A stretch of DNA of 64,000 nt from Dasypus novemcinctus (lineage: Eukaryota > Chordata > Mammalia > Cingulata > Dasypodidae), in assembly GCF_030445035.2 (NCBI RefSeq), contig NC_092216.1, positions 13,331,405 through 13,395,404 of the forward strand, given 5' to 3'. This document shows, piece by piece, positions 40,595 through 50,752 of this stretch. The position numbers were made by a program, and so were the translations under genes. Each line of letters starts with the position of its first letter. Positions within the stretch are counted from its first letter, which is position 1. The notes under the pieces are model-generated. The model saw only the letters and a program-made list of their open reading frames with translations, was not told the DNA's origin and made no database searches.

Positions 40595-41270
40595 CTAGTG
40601 GGGTCTTGCGACCCTGAAAACATGAGAGGATGGACCCTGGTCACCCTCCCCATCAAGCCCTGGTGACGCTGGGTCTGCAAAGCCAATGCAACTGGGAAGT
40701 TCACAGTACAGACATGTCAGGATGCACTTGGCCCTCCAGGGGAAGTCGGTAAGAGAGGAAGAACAGCCAATTTGCAGCAGCAAGAGGGCGGTGCCCGTGG
40801 CCAGGTGGCTGGCAATCTCCACTTTCTGGGCATCTGGTCTGTCTGGCACATAGAAGGATGGGAGAAGGAGATGCACTGCTCCATCCCTCTTCACAGAGAT
40901 GTAATTCCAGCACCTGGTGGCTGAGAGGCAGACGCTGGCTGAAGGTACAGGACCCCTGAGGTGACGAAGGGGCTGAAGGCCATGTTTTCCTTAAGGATGA
41001 CTGTGAAAGCGTTCCTCAGGGCCAAGATGATGGCAGCCTTGCCCAGCAGGAGGTGCTATGCAGCCCAGATGTCGGGCAGGAGGAAGGCCTTGTGGTGGCT
41101 GTAATGGTGGGAAAATGGGACCCTGCCCAAGGGGACGTGGTGATAGAATTACACCACATCCCCATGCAGGCAAGGACCGAGGGGAAGAGGGGGCTTCTGT
41201 CCATGTGACACACGGGCCAGGCCACAAGGCCCATGGACGTGACAGCAAGGATCCAGCCCACCACAGCTAG
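40595..41270 (-). pseudogene. CLDN34: Claudin-34-like pseudogene
   Basis: Minus-strand translation gives pieces in claudin order, spread over shifting frames. The first transmembrane/extracellular start is GWILAVTSMGLVAW, then DRSPLFPSVLACMGMW (the claudin-34 version of the claudin GLW motif region). Next come AFLLPDIWAA followed by a TAG stop, GKAAIILALRNAF, AFSPFVTSGVLY, WNYISVKRDG and SFYVPDRPDAQKV, then the last hydrophobic segment. At least two frameshifts and a stop rule out a working tight-junction protein. Both ends are cut by L1 3' copies: the start codon side is lost near 41270. CLDN34 is intronless or nearly so in mammals, so a retrocopy and a DNA duplicate cannot be told apart. 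In human it lies on Xp. Assignment is from memory of the family, without a search. Confidence 0.8.
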
Positions 41271-41895
41271 GTCAACCACCACACCAGGGAACTGAGAGTG
41301 CCTCCAATGCCAAGTGGCATAATCACAATCCATTGACCATGTGGGATCTAAGCCCCCTCTAGTTATAGAGGTGGAGTAGACATCTCCTTCTCAGGGTACA
41401 CAAGATGGAGGAATAAAATTTGGATTAGAGTGGACTTACTGGTATTGTACTATAGAAATATTGTGACTAGTAATGCAAGAAATTGTATTATTGGTGTGGA
41501 GACAGTGGCCATGGTAGTTGCTGAGGGCAGTGAGAGGGAAGAAGAGACTTGATGTGGGGGCATTTTTGGGACCTGGAGTTGTCCTAAAAGGATATTACAG
41601 GGACAGAAGCTGGGCTTATATATCCTGCCATAACCCATTGAATGTACTGGGGGACAGTGTCATCTACAATGTAAACTATAATCCAAGTGGTGCAGCAGTG
41701 CTCCAAAATGTATTCACCAAATGCAATGAATGTGCCACAATGATAAAGGAGGTTGTTGATGTGGGAGGAGTGTGGGGGAGTGAGGGTGGGGTATGTGGGA
41801 ACCTCATATTTTTTTAATGTAACATTTTTTTGTAATCTATTTATCATTAAAAAAATGACAAAAAATAAATAAATGCTAAAAAAAAAAAAAGAGTT
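41271..41895 (+). mobile_element. Xenarthran L1 3' end, sense
   Basis: Begins GTCAACCACCACACCAGGGA, as other copies do internally, and ends TTTTTTTAATGTAACATTTT plus an A-rich tail with A13 near 41879. The recurring ORF spans 41518-41817 (VVLKGYYRDRSW, GAAVLQNVF). Confidence 0.8.
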
Positions 41896-42760
41896 GAATT
41901 ATAAGTAGTGGTATATATCCCCTCCTTTGCCTTAGCTAATGTCAACTGAGTTTCCATCCTTGGCAGTAAGACTCCTGATGAGTGCATCTCATGATTAGTA
42001 AAGTAAACTCTGGTGTCTTAGCCAGGCACCTGAGCCCTTCTCAGACTTGGCAAGTGGCATTTGCCACGCACTTCCCCTGCACTTCCAAAGCACCTGCAAC
42101 TCTGCCCATGTATGGCCTGGCCCAGCTCGTCCTCTCCTGCCATGCCTACTTTATGTAGAACAGAGGATAGGGCTTGGAAACTGCCACTGGCATACTTTAG
42201 GTGCTGCCTCCTGTCAGGAATTCCCTCCATGCCAAACCCCTTGCCAACATCTACCCATCAAAGTCTAAATTGTGCCTTAAGGCTCCATTCACACCGTAAG
42301 GGGTGCACTCCAATTTCTCGGATCCTGCTGTCATATTGACTACTGAGCCTCTGTCAGAGCAATGAACAAATTTGCTTGAGGTTATAATTAATCATATAAC
42401 AGCTCTAATTTCTGTACTGCTATATAGAAATCTCTAAAGAACAGCATCAATGCCTTTTACTTTTACACTTTGTATCATGCTCTAGGCTTGGCAACACAAT
42501 TTGAATTAATTTTCCTGATATGGAAGTGTCCTAGCAGTTGTAAAGTGCTTTAAAGATTTGGGGATAATGAAAATAATAGCTATTCTTTAAACTCTTTCCA
42601 CCTTTGGAGTCTAGAGCATATAACCTGGATTCCTATCAAATAAGATACTACATGCTTTAGGAAACCCCTGGACATACTTCTTACGTGGGACTGATTCCCT
42701 GACCTCATGGAATGTGCATCCCTTCTGAGAAGCAGATGTTTGTAGACTACTGTTCTTGAA
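41896..42760. other. Unique plus L2-like sequence
   Basis: No gene. About 42210-42310 (GGAATTCCCTCCATGCC, CATCAAAGTCTAAATTGTGCC) resembles the 3' end of an L2 LINE. Boundaries cannot be set by eye. Confidence 0.4.
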
Positions 42761-43105
42761 GCAGACTTGTGAAGGCTCTTTCAATGACATGGTTAAGATG
42801 CGACCATACTGAGAAGGGTGGGCCCTAAATCCCATGTGACTGGGTGTCCTCATAAGAAGAGAGGAATTTGGACAGAGACACAGACACGGGAGAAGGCGGC
42901 CATGAGATGACGAAATTAGGATTAGCGTGACACTGTCACCATCCAATGCAAAGGATATTGCCTGCACCTGCCAGAAGTGGAAGAAGCAAGGTAGGATCTT
43001 GCCCTACTGGTTTTACATGGAGCACAGCACTGCCAACTCTTGGTTTTGGACTTATGATCTCCAGACGTATGAGAAAAGATATTTCTGTTGTTTTCATCCT
43101 CCCCC
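42760..43105 (+). mobile_element. MaLR-like LTR fragment, sense
   Basis: AAGGGTGGGCCCTAAATCC, GTGTCCTCATAAGAAGA, GACAGAGACACAGAC and ATATTTCTGTTGTTTT follow the order seen in MLT/MST LTRs. Confidence 0.6.
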
Positions 43106-43244
43106 CCTCCCCCCAGTTTGTGGCACTTTGTGACAGCCCTGGGCACTCAGGCACTCACCCTTACCTGTTCTATTCCCCAGTTTATTGGAGCCCCTACAAC
43201 AGTGCCTGGGGCAGAGAAGGCACAGGTTAGTGGAGGGACCAATG

Positions 43245-44450
43245 GGTGGTGGATAGGTGGATGGATGGATGGAAGGGTGGGTGGGTGAATGGATGGATGG
43301 GTGGGGGTGGCATGTTGTGGGAAAATAGTAGGAAAATGGTTTGCAGTCAAAAAGTTTCCGTAATGCAGACAAAAAGTGTGGGCTTATGGGCTTAGGAACA
43401 TCAGGACTTAAGTAGATGAAACACTGTCAGATCAGCACGAAAAAATGTTTGCATGATGAAGCATTTGAACTTTGTATGACCTGTTCCTTGTTATTGTAAA
43501 TGTTACACCCATTCCTTATTACTGTAAATAACAAAGAGCTGCTTGTTAGTTCCTAAATAAATATGATGTGGAAACTAGTGTCGAGCTCTCAGTGTGAGTC
43601 CCCTGGTCCCAACTCTGTTTTCTCTCTTGTGTCTTTCTCTCAGTCCTTAATTTCTTTAAGTTCTGCATCACCTTCCCCCTGAGCAAACCTATTGCTGAGC
43701 TGGTTTACAACAATGGGGGAGGGGTGGGTGAATGGATGGATGGATGGGGAGTGGGGATTGGTTGGGTGGGTAGATAAATGAATGGATGAATGGAAGGGGG
43801 GGTGGGTAGAGGTAGGGGCTGGATAGGTGGATGGATGGGTGGTGGTTAAATGGGTGGGTGGATGGTTGGAAGGGTGGGTACATCACTGGATGGAAGGATG
43901 AATGAAAGGGTAGATGGGTGGATGGATGGATGGCGTGTGGGTTATGGATGGGTGGGTGGATGGATGAGTGGATGGATGGATAGATGGATGGAAGACTGGG
44001 CTGATGGGTGGATGATGGAAGTGTGAGTGGATGGATGGATGAATGGAAGGCTGGGTACATCACTGGATGGAAGGATGAATGAAAGGGTAGATGGGTGGAT
44101 GGATGGATGGCGTGTGGGGTATGGATGGGTGGGTGGATGGATGAGTGGATGGATGGATAGATGGATGGAAGACTGGGCTGATGGGTGGATGATGGAAGTG
44201 TGAGTGGATGGATGGATGAATGGAAGGCTGGGTGGATGGATGGATGGGTGGGGTTGTGGGGTGGATGGGTGGATGGATGGGTGGAGTAATGGGTGGGGGG
44301 TGAGGGGTGGTTGGGTGGGTGGATTGGTGGGGTGTGAGGGGTGGATGGATGGGTGGATGGATGGATGGGTGGTGGATGAATATATGATATGGATGGGTGG
44401 GGTTGGTTGGTGGATGGGTGTACAGATGGAAGGATGGATGGAGGTGCAAT
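43245..44450 (+). repeat. GGAT-rich variable tandem repeat, split by an LTR
   Basis: Imperfect TGGA/GGGT repeats occupy 43245-43310 and 43720-44450. A ~177-bp block is duplicated head to tail (about 43879-44055 and 44056-44232), nearly identical, showing recent unequal exchange. Open minus-strand frames rich in Ser-Ile-His-Pro are a by-product of the repeat, not proteins. Confidence 0.9.
43313..43712 (+). mobile_element. Solo endogenous retroviral LTR, 400 bp
   Basis: The segment begins TGTTGT and ends ACAACA, an inverted pair as in retroviral LTRs. It contains a poly(A) signal AATAAA near 43555 and a T/C-rich stretch before its end. It interrupts the GGAT repeat. No gag, pol or env lies beside it, so it is an LTR left after recombination. 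The short flanks do not match perfectly, which the variable host repeat could explain. A class II (betaretrovirus-like) origin is a guess from the terminal sequence. Confidence 0.55.
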
Positions 44451-44699
44451 GATGGCTCCTGAGTGAGAAATCACCACTGATCATTTCCTTGAGTGAGAGA
44501 TGCCCACCCAGGGCATCCTGGTCATGAGGACTGCTTCCTGCCTCCCACCACTTCATTAGCTGTTCCTAACGAAATGCCAGCTGCTTCCTTTTCCTGCCCA
44601 TTGTCTTTCAGGACAACAGACATCCCACAGCATGGTGAGTCTCTTCCCATCACATCCCTTCCTTTCCTGCCTGCCTTTCCCAAGCAACCACATGGGAAC

Positions 44700-44900
44700 C
44701 CAGAAAACCATGTTACTGGGGTTCAAATATCAGCCTTATGGTTCCTAGGTGTGTTACTTAGGCAAGCCCTCCAAATGGGACTTCCCTGCCCTGTAAAGGA
44801 AAGATACTAATGAGACACACTTCCTAGGCTGTGGTGAGAATATACAGTGCCTGGTACTTAGTAAGCACGCAGTGAATTTTCAGCTACTATCGTAATTTGT
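44700..44900 (+). mobile_element. MIR SINE
   Basis: GTGTTACTTAGGCAAGCC and ACAGTGCCTGGTACTTAGTAAGC are the MIR core and 3' blocks. Confidence 0.75.
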
Positions 44901-47445
44901 TGTTATTACCACCAAGATGCCAGGACTGCTGTTTTCCCAGGCAGGATGCATCTGTGATTTTAGTAGAATCAAGATTAAAACCAGGCATATGAACCAAGTT
45001 CCCGCTTTGGGCAATGGAAAGATTTTGTTGATGGTAGCACAATATTGTTAATGTGATTAATACTACTGAATTGAAACTTAAAAATGGGTAAAATGGGAAA
45101 TTTGGGGTTTTATATGTATATGTTACTACTATTTAAACAAAGATGAAACATATAAAAGAATAACAGATATAAACTTTGGAGTCATTTTGCTAGAATACAT
45201 TCAGTCATTGACTCTTGCAATTCCTTTCTCCCATCTAGAAGCTCATTGGAAAGGAAAAGACCAGGATATGTCAGAAGGAAGAAAGGGGGCCTTGTGAGTG
45301 GAGGCGGGGAAGGAGAGACAAGGCAGACAAGGAGAGGCAGAGTGTTTTTGAAAAGACACAAAAAGAATAATCACGCAAGTTGTAACACCAGCTTGAAGGA
45401 TGGAATAGCACGGAGTCAACTGAAATGAAGATGCTTGCTAGTAATTGTCTAAAAATTATTCATAAACAGTAGCAACTGTACTTTACCTTAATTCCAAGGA
45501 CAGGGGTGAAGGTCAAAAAGAGGTGAAGGTCAAAAACATTTTAAAATGTCCACTTGCTTTGGCATCAATGTAATGTAAACCGTCCAGGATAATCTAGAGT
45601 CCCGGTCCGTTCAAATTTCCAGTCTGCCTCAGTGTCTCCAAGATAACTGTGAGTCCCTGACAGAAAGACAGTAAATGTCAGTCAAATACACAAACACAAT
45701 TCTTGGACACATGGGCACGCAGGAATAGATATTTCCTCAGCCAACTACTTTGAAGGGACAATTTAAATGGCACGTTGGCAGGAACTGCCCAGGCAGTCGA
45801 GTGAGTCCAATTGTGTGCACTCCCTTTGAGAGGCCGCTGCAGCCTGCGGGCTGGAGGGAAGGCTATAAATCCACCTAGTAACTGAATGAGTGGGTGAAGA
45901 AAGAAATTCAAGAGCGGCAAAGCTATGGCCGGCTGCCGTGGCTGGCTGGCACCGACACAGGTGCCGGCTGACCCTGCTACTGAGGAGTATGGGGACTTCA
46001 AGCCCACCCATCCCTCATGTGGTGTGGGCAGGAGATCGTGATTCAGAGACAGGAGAAGTAAAGGCACTGGCTCGCCCCGCAGTCCCCAGGACGCATGGGG
46101 GGTGGGTGCAGAGCTGCTCTCAAATGTCTGAGTCAGAACCACGAAGGAGTCACTGTCCCTCCACCCAAATCAGCGGACTCTGCAAACCAGCTTTGCATTC
46201 CAGCACCCCGATTGGATGAGAACTCACAGTGGCATCTGTCAGTCTGGTCAGGAGGTTTCCTCTGCGGAAGGGACAGAAGGGTGAGGCAGCTTGCAGGGAG
46301 CTGTTGTGGCCATGCACCCCAGAATGTGGGCTGGCCCAGAAGACGGGAGGGACTGCCCAGAAAACGGTGGCAGAAGTCATGATCGTGCTTGCCGAAATAT
46401 TCTAATGACTGTATTTCAACAGACTGGGGTTTCCTTTGTGATCTTGGGCATTCACAAATACTTGTTTTTCTTTTCTGGGAAGGGGTTCGTAGCCTGCGCT
46501 GGAGGTTAAAGGCTCTCCCAGGTGTGCCCCTGCTGCCTGAGGTACAGGCGCCGCTTAAAAGCTGTCAGTTCTGGGAAGTGGAACTGGGACTGGGGGCGCG
46601 GGCAAGAGAGCCTCATCTTCTCGCCCAACGGCCAATGGCGGGTTTTAAATTTTTGCCATCAACAGGCAGCTGCCTGTAGGGGGCGACAGTGGGAACAGGA
46701 AACCAGCCTGGAGGCTACTGTACGCTCAAGATGAGAGATAAGGACACACACACACACCCCTATACACATACACACGTGTACGCGTGTGCATGTGCACACA
46801 CTGAGGTAGAGCGCTTCCGCACTGGGGAGAAACACGACAGAACAAAGCGAATCTTAGCGACTCCTTGTGTAAATATGAAATGGTGCAAACTTTTCTCCCC
46901 ATATATAAGAACGTGAATGGAAAATTCTGGAAAGATAACACCAGGCAGTCTCTGTGAGTGGGAGCAAGGGTCTGGGATGGGAGGGCAGTCTCCCGTCAGA
47001 ATCTGTTTTTGACCACTACTGCATTTACCATCCATGGGTGTGGTTTCCATTAAAAAGAGAAAGAGAGGGAGGGAGGTGCGGAGAGAGAGGGCTGAGTGTG
47101 CTCAGGAGGAAAGCTGCCTGAGGCACTTTGCCAAGTGAAAATGCACAGTGCATACGAGTTTGTACAGAAATCGTTTAACTTCTGTGAAAAAAAGAGAACT
47201 GTATAGATGTGTAAACATATAAATATGCAATACCTGTGCTTGTTGATGAATAGTAAATTCTGAGGTATAGGAAATGCTTAAAAGCTGAGCTGGAGTGGGG
47301 CTTGGCCCTTGGTTCTGGGAAGTGGTTCTAGGAGGCGGAACTGGGTTTGGGGGCACTGGCAAGAGAAATCACCTTCTCACCTAGCAGGCTCTTGGCTGGT
47401 TTTACTTTTTTGCTGGGCACATGCACTGCTCTTTAAACATAACCA
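44900..47445. other. Gene-free stretch, mixed GC
   Basis: No supported gene. About 45830-46740 is GC-richer, with several short open frames that match nothing known. Two related blocks at 46560-46660 and 47310-47415 (GGGAAGTGG, GGCGGAACTGGG, AGCAGGCTC or equivalents) indicate two copies of one unclassified repeat. A CA-rich microsatellite lies at 46743-46801. Confidence 0.4.
46743..46801 (+). repeat. CA-rich microsatellite
   Basis: Imperfect (CA)n with CG and TG interruptions. Confidence 0.85.
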
Positions 47446-47449
47446 CTTG

Positions 47450-48055
47450 TTGGACTTACCCTGGTCAGCTGACAGGGAAGTGAAGAGGGTCAGCCACTAC
47501 ACCAGCGAGCCAAGGGTGCCTACAGCTATAAGCAGAATTGTATCCAACATCCATGTGGAATCTAAGAGGAGGGGACATACCCATCTGAGGGTCCACAGGA
47601 TGAAGGAATAGAGTATGGATTAGAGTGGACTTACTAGTGTTCTGCTGGGGAACTAGTGTGATTAGTAAGGGAAGAAGTTGTAGTAGTGATGTGGAGAGGG
47701 TGGCCACGGTGGCTGCTGAGGTTAGGGAGATGGAAGAAGAGATATGGTGTGGGGCATTTTCAGGACTTGGAGTTGTCCTAGGTGGTGCTGCAGGGACAGA
47801 TGCTGGACCTTGTGTGTCCTGCCGTGGCCCACTGGATGGACTGGGGGAGAGTGTGGACTACAATGTGGACCACTGTTCATGTGGTGCAGCAGTGCTCCAG
47901 AACGTATTCACCAGGTGCAGTGGATGTGCTGTGATGATGGAAGAGGTTGATGATGTCGGAAGGTGGGGTGGGTGGGATGGGGGGTATATAAGGACCTCAT
48001 ATTTTTTAAATGTAACATTTAAAAGAAAATAAAGAAGAAGAAAAAAATAAACTTA
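47450..48055 (+). mobile_element. Xenarthran L1 3' end, sense, ~600 bp
   Basis: The copy starts in the block GTCAGCTGACAGGGAAGTGAAG and ends AATGTAACATTTAAAAGAAAAT plus an A-rich tail. Its version of the family ORF is the longest intact one on the plus strand (47625-48032, 135 codons), with EEIWCGAFSGLGVVLGGAAG and GAAVLQNVF visible. Confidence 0.8.
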
Positions 48056-48204
48056 ACCAGCTGGGAAATGAGGAGAGAGGGAGGACAGCAATGCCTTGGT
48101 GAGATAGGGCAAGGCAGGGGGGGCAAGCCAACCAGTTATTTCCCAAGATCTCTGAGTCCCTTGGGGAAGTAGCAGACAAAGTGGGCACAGAGGGAGAGGC
48201 AGAG

Positions 48205-48241
48205 CCTGCCCCTGCCCCTGCCCCTGCCCTGCCCCTGCCCC
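48205..48241 (+). repeat. (CCCCTG)n short tandem repeat
   Basis: About six copies of CCCCTG. Confidence 0.9.
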
Positions 48242-48777
48242 ATGGGGCCTGGTCAACGTCCTCTAGTGCAGCCGAGGCCCAGGCCCCACTGCAGCTCAGC
48301 TATTGCTTCACACTTTGGTCTCCTTCTGAAAAGGTCTCCATTTATACCTTACAATTTCTCGATGACCCTAAGAGTTTTTATTCGTGCAGGCTGCTCCTAT
48401 TGATATTTATTACATTAGAATTAAACTGAGAAATTATAAAATACTGATGATTCATGTAAATATAAACCCATAATGTTAAATCTATAATGATTTTTAGGAG
48501 AAATAACGGTATTTTCCAAACAAACAAAATTTGGGGAGCAGAAGGGCATTGTTTATGGCAGTCTGGGAGTCTCTTTTGCATTGGGCGTAAGAGAAGATGG
48601 CTAGAGCCTCACATCTGCATGCAATCTCTCCATCTCAAATGTGTTGTAGCCTCTGGGAACTTCACTGCACCCTTGTGAGAGAAGGATGGCAAAAAACACA
48701 CATCTTAGAATTATGAGAAAAATAGACCCCCGAAAGTGCTTTAGGGAACCCCCAGGATTCCCTAGACTACACATTGA

Positions 48778-48940
48778 GAACCACTGTGCTAAGTGCTGTG
48801 CACTGATCCCCAAATAGCCCTGCGAGGTGACGAGTGTTCTTATGCCCATCTTGTACGTGAGGGGCCTGAGGACGGAGGCGTTAAGTAACTTGCCCAAGCG
48901 GTAGAGGGGACAGGCGGCAGAGCCAGGTGCAGGCATGCAC
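48778..48940 (+). mobile_element. MIR SINE, sense
   Basis: CTGTGCTAAGTGCTGTGCAC, TGTACGTGAGGGGCCTGAGG and TTAAGTAACTTGCCCAAGC are MIR blocks in order. Confidence 0.85.
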
Positions 48941-50340
48941 TCCTTCCTCTTCCTCCCCCCTCCCCCGCTGCATCGCAAGTCAGGGGCAGCACTGGGGTGC
49001 ATGGTATCGAGTGTGGTCTAAGAGAGGAAGGCGAGAAGAACGCCGAGGAGCTGAGCTTCCCACGGGCCCTGTCTGCCCTGGGCACCTTTCCTAGTCTGCC
49101 CTGCTGACCAAGGCCCTGAGGAGGCGGACTGGGCGCAGATCCTTTCCCAAGCCCCTTGGATGGTGCTGTCGTGAGCCAGGGTGGGAGGACGGCTGGGTGA
49201 GGGCCGTTCGAGGGAGAGCTGGGGCAGGGCCAGCCCTGACTCTCCGGGCCTCAGTTTGAGGGAGGTTGGGGAACAGAATGGAAAAATAAAAGGAAAGGCG
49301 TGTGGGAGAGCCTCAGGACCTCCAGTGGAGAGAGTAAAAGCGCGCTGAGACCTTCAAGCAGTGGCAGCAGGGGCCCCGTCTGGGCTCAGGTCATATGAGT
49401 CCCCACTCAGGCCCACCCTGAGCCTGTCCTTAGGCCCTGTGTGCGGAAGGCACCAGAGTAGAGCAACCCGGTGTGGGTGTGGCCTTCCAGGGAGGCAAGC
49501 GGGGCACACCCCCAGATGACTGTCACATCCAGGGAAGTGGCTTAGGTAAGGAGTGAAAGTGTTCAGTGCAGGCTTCAGGCCCAGCGCCCAGCACATGTGC
49601 CAAGCTCAGCAGTGCCTGCGTGCTTCCTGGCTGGTGGATGGACTGTGGCCACAAGACCTCTGCTGACCCACTCCCTGCAAGCAGCACCTTGGTGGCTTGT
49701 CTATGCTCCTCACGTTCCTACCCACTGGTGAAGCAAGAAAAGGAGGAGTTCAGCCCACGAAACTCTGGAGGCCTCCAGCTCTTCACTGGAAAATTGAGGC
49801 AAGGAGGGATGAAGAGGCAGACTGTGCCCTCAGGGCCAGAAGCCCAGCACTGGTGCAAAGCCTGGGTTAGGGATGCGAGTCAATCTCTGTGGACTGAAAA
49901 ACCACTCAGAAGGAAGTCAGCGGGCCCCTCTTCCCGAGCTCGGTTCCAGTTATCCTGTCATCTAGGGCAGGCTCTCTTCTCCAGGATCCTTCCCATTTTC
50001 CTTGAATGTCATCTGGCTTAGACGCCTTGGGATCAGCCGTCTGCCCCTCTCCCCAGGCTCAGGAGCACTTCCTGACCACCCCACAGTCCTCGAGCTCAGC
50101 TTCGGGTGCCCAAGTGGCTTTAGCCATGTGCATTTTCAGATGTTCGCCAGGCATCAAGCGTGCACCCCCTCAGCCCTGGGAGGAAGTGCCTGTGTGTTTC
50201 AAGGTGGGGACATCTCCCAGGCAAGGACAAGGAAGGAGCCTTGGGAGTCACTGCCCCTCCACAGCCTCAGCTGTGAACACGGTCTACAGCAGGACAATCA
50301 GGCCAGGGAAAAGTCCACGGGGTGCCCCTCGAATGGTGAG
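48940..50340. other. GC-rich sequence, no recognised gene
   Basis: Several open frames occur (for example 49566-50021, 151 codons), but none shows a domain, repeat structure or splice arrangement that I recognise. High GC content lengthens chance frames. I treat it as non-coding, with low certainty. Confidence 0.4.
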
Positions 50341-50752
50341 GACATCACCACCCCAGGACCTTCAGGATAGAGGCCAATCTCCATACTCTAGCCATCAGGG
50401 TAAAGGTCCCACACCACAACCCAGGGTTCAGGGTAGAGGCCCTCTCCTCAACCCAGGTCCTCAGGAAGGAGGCCCTTCTCCAGGCCCCAAGAGTCCATGC
50501 GACAGAGCCTCAGGATAGAGGCCCCTCTCCTCACCCCAGGTGTCCACGCCCCAGGGCCTCCGGGTAGAGGCCGCTCTCCTCACCCCAGGTCCTCAGGAAG
50601 GAGGCCGCTCTCCAGGCCCCAAGTGTCCACGCGCCAGGGCCTCAGGATAGAGGCCCCTCTCCTCACTCCAGGTGTCTATGCCCAAGGACCTCAGGGTAGA
50701 GGCCCCTCTTCTCACCCCAGGTCCTCAGGAAGGAGGCCCCTCTCCATCCCCC
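50340..50752 (+). repeat. Degenerate 5' edge of the minisatellite
   Basis: Looser 49-bp and 34-bp units (AGGTGTCCACGCCCCAGGGCC-like and AGGTCCTCAGGAAGGAGGCC) precede the regular array. They look like the ancestral monomer state before the 196-bp unit was assembled and amplified. Confidence 0.85.

Noticed and set aside
43689..44477. 262-codon Ser-Ile-His-Pro repeat protein on the minus strand
   Set aside because: Direct translation of the GGAT-type tandem repeat; no protein feature.
49566..50021. 151-codon open frame as a gene
   Set aside because: No recognisable domain, no supporting neighbours, and frames of this length are expected by chance in GC-rich DNA.
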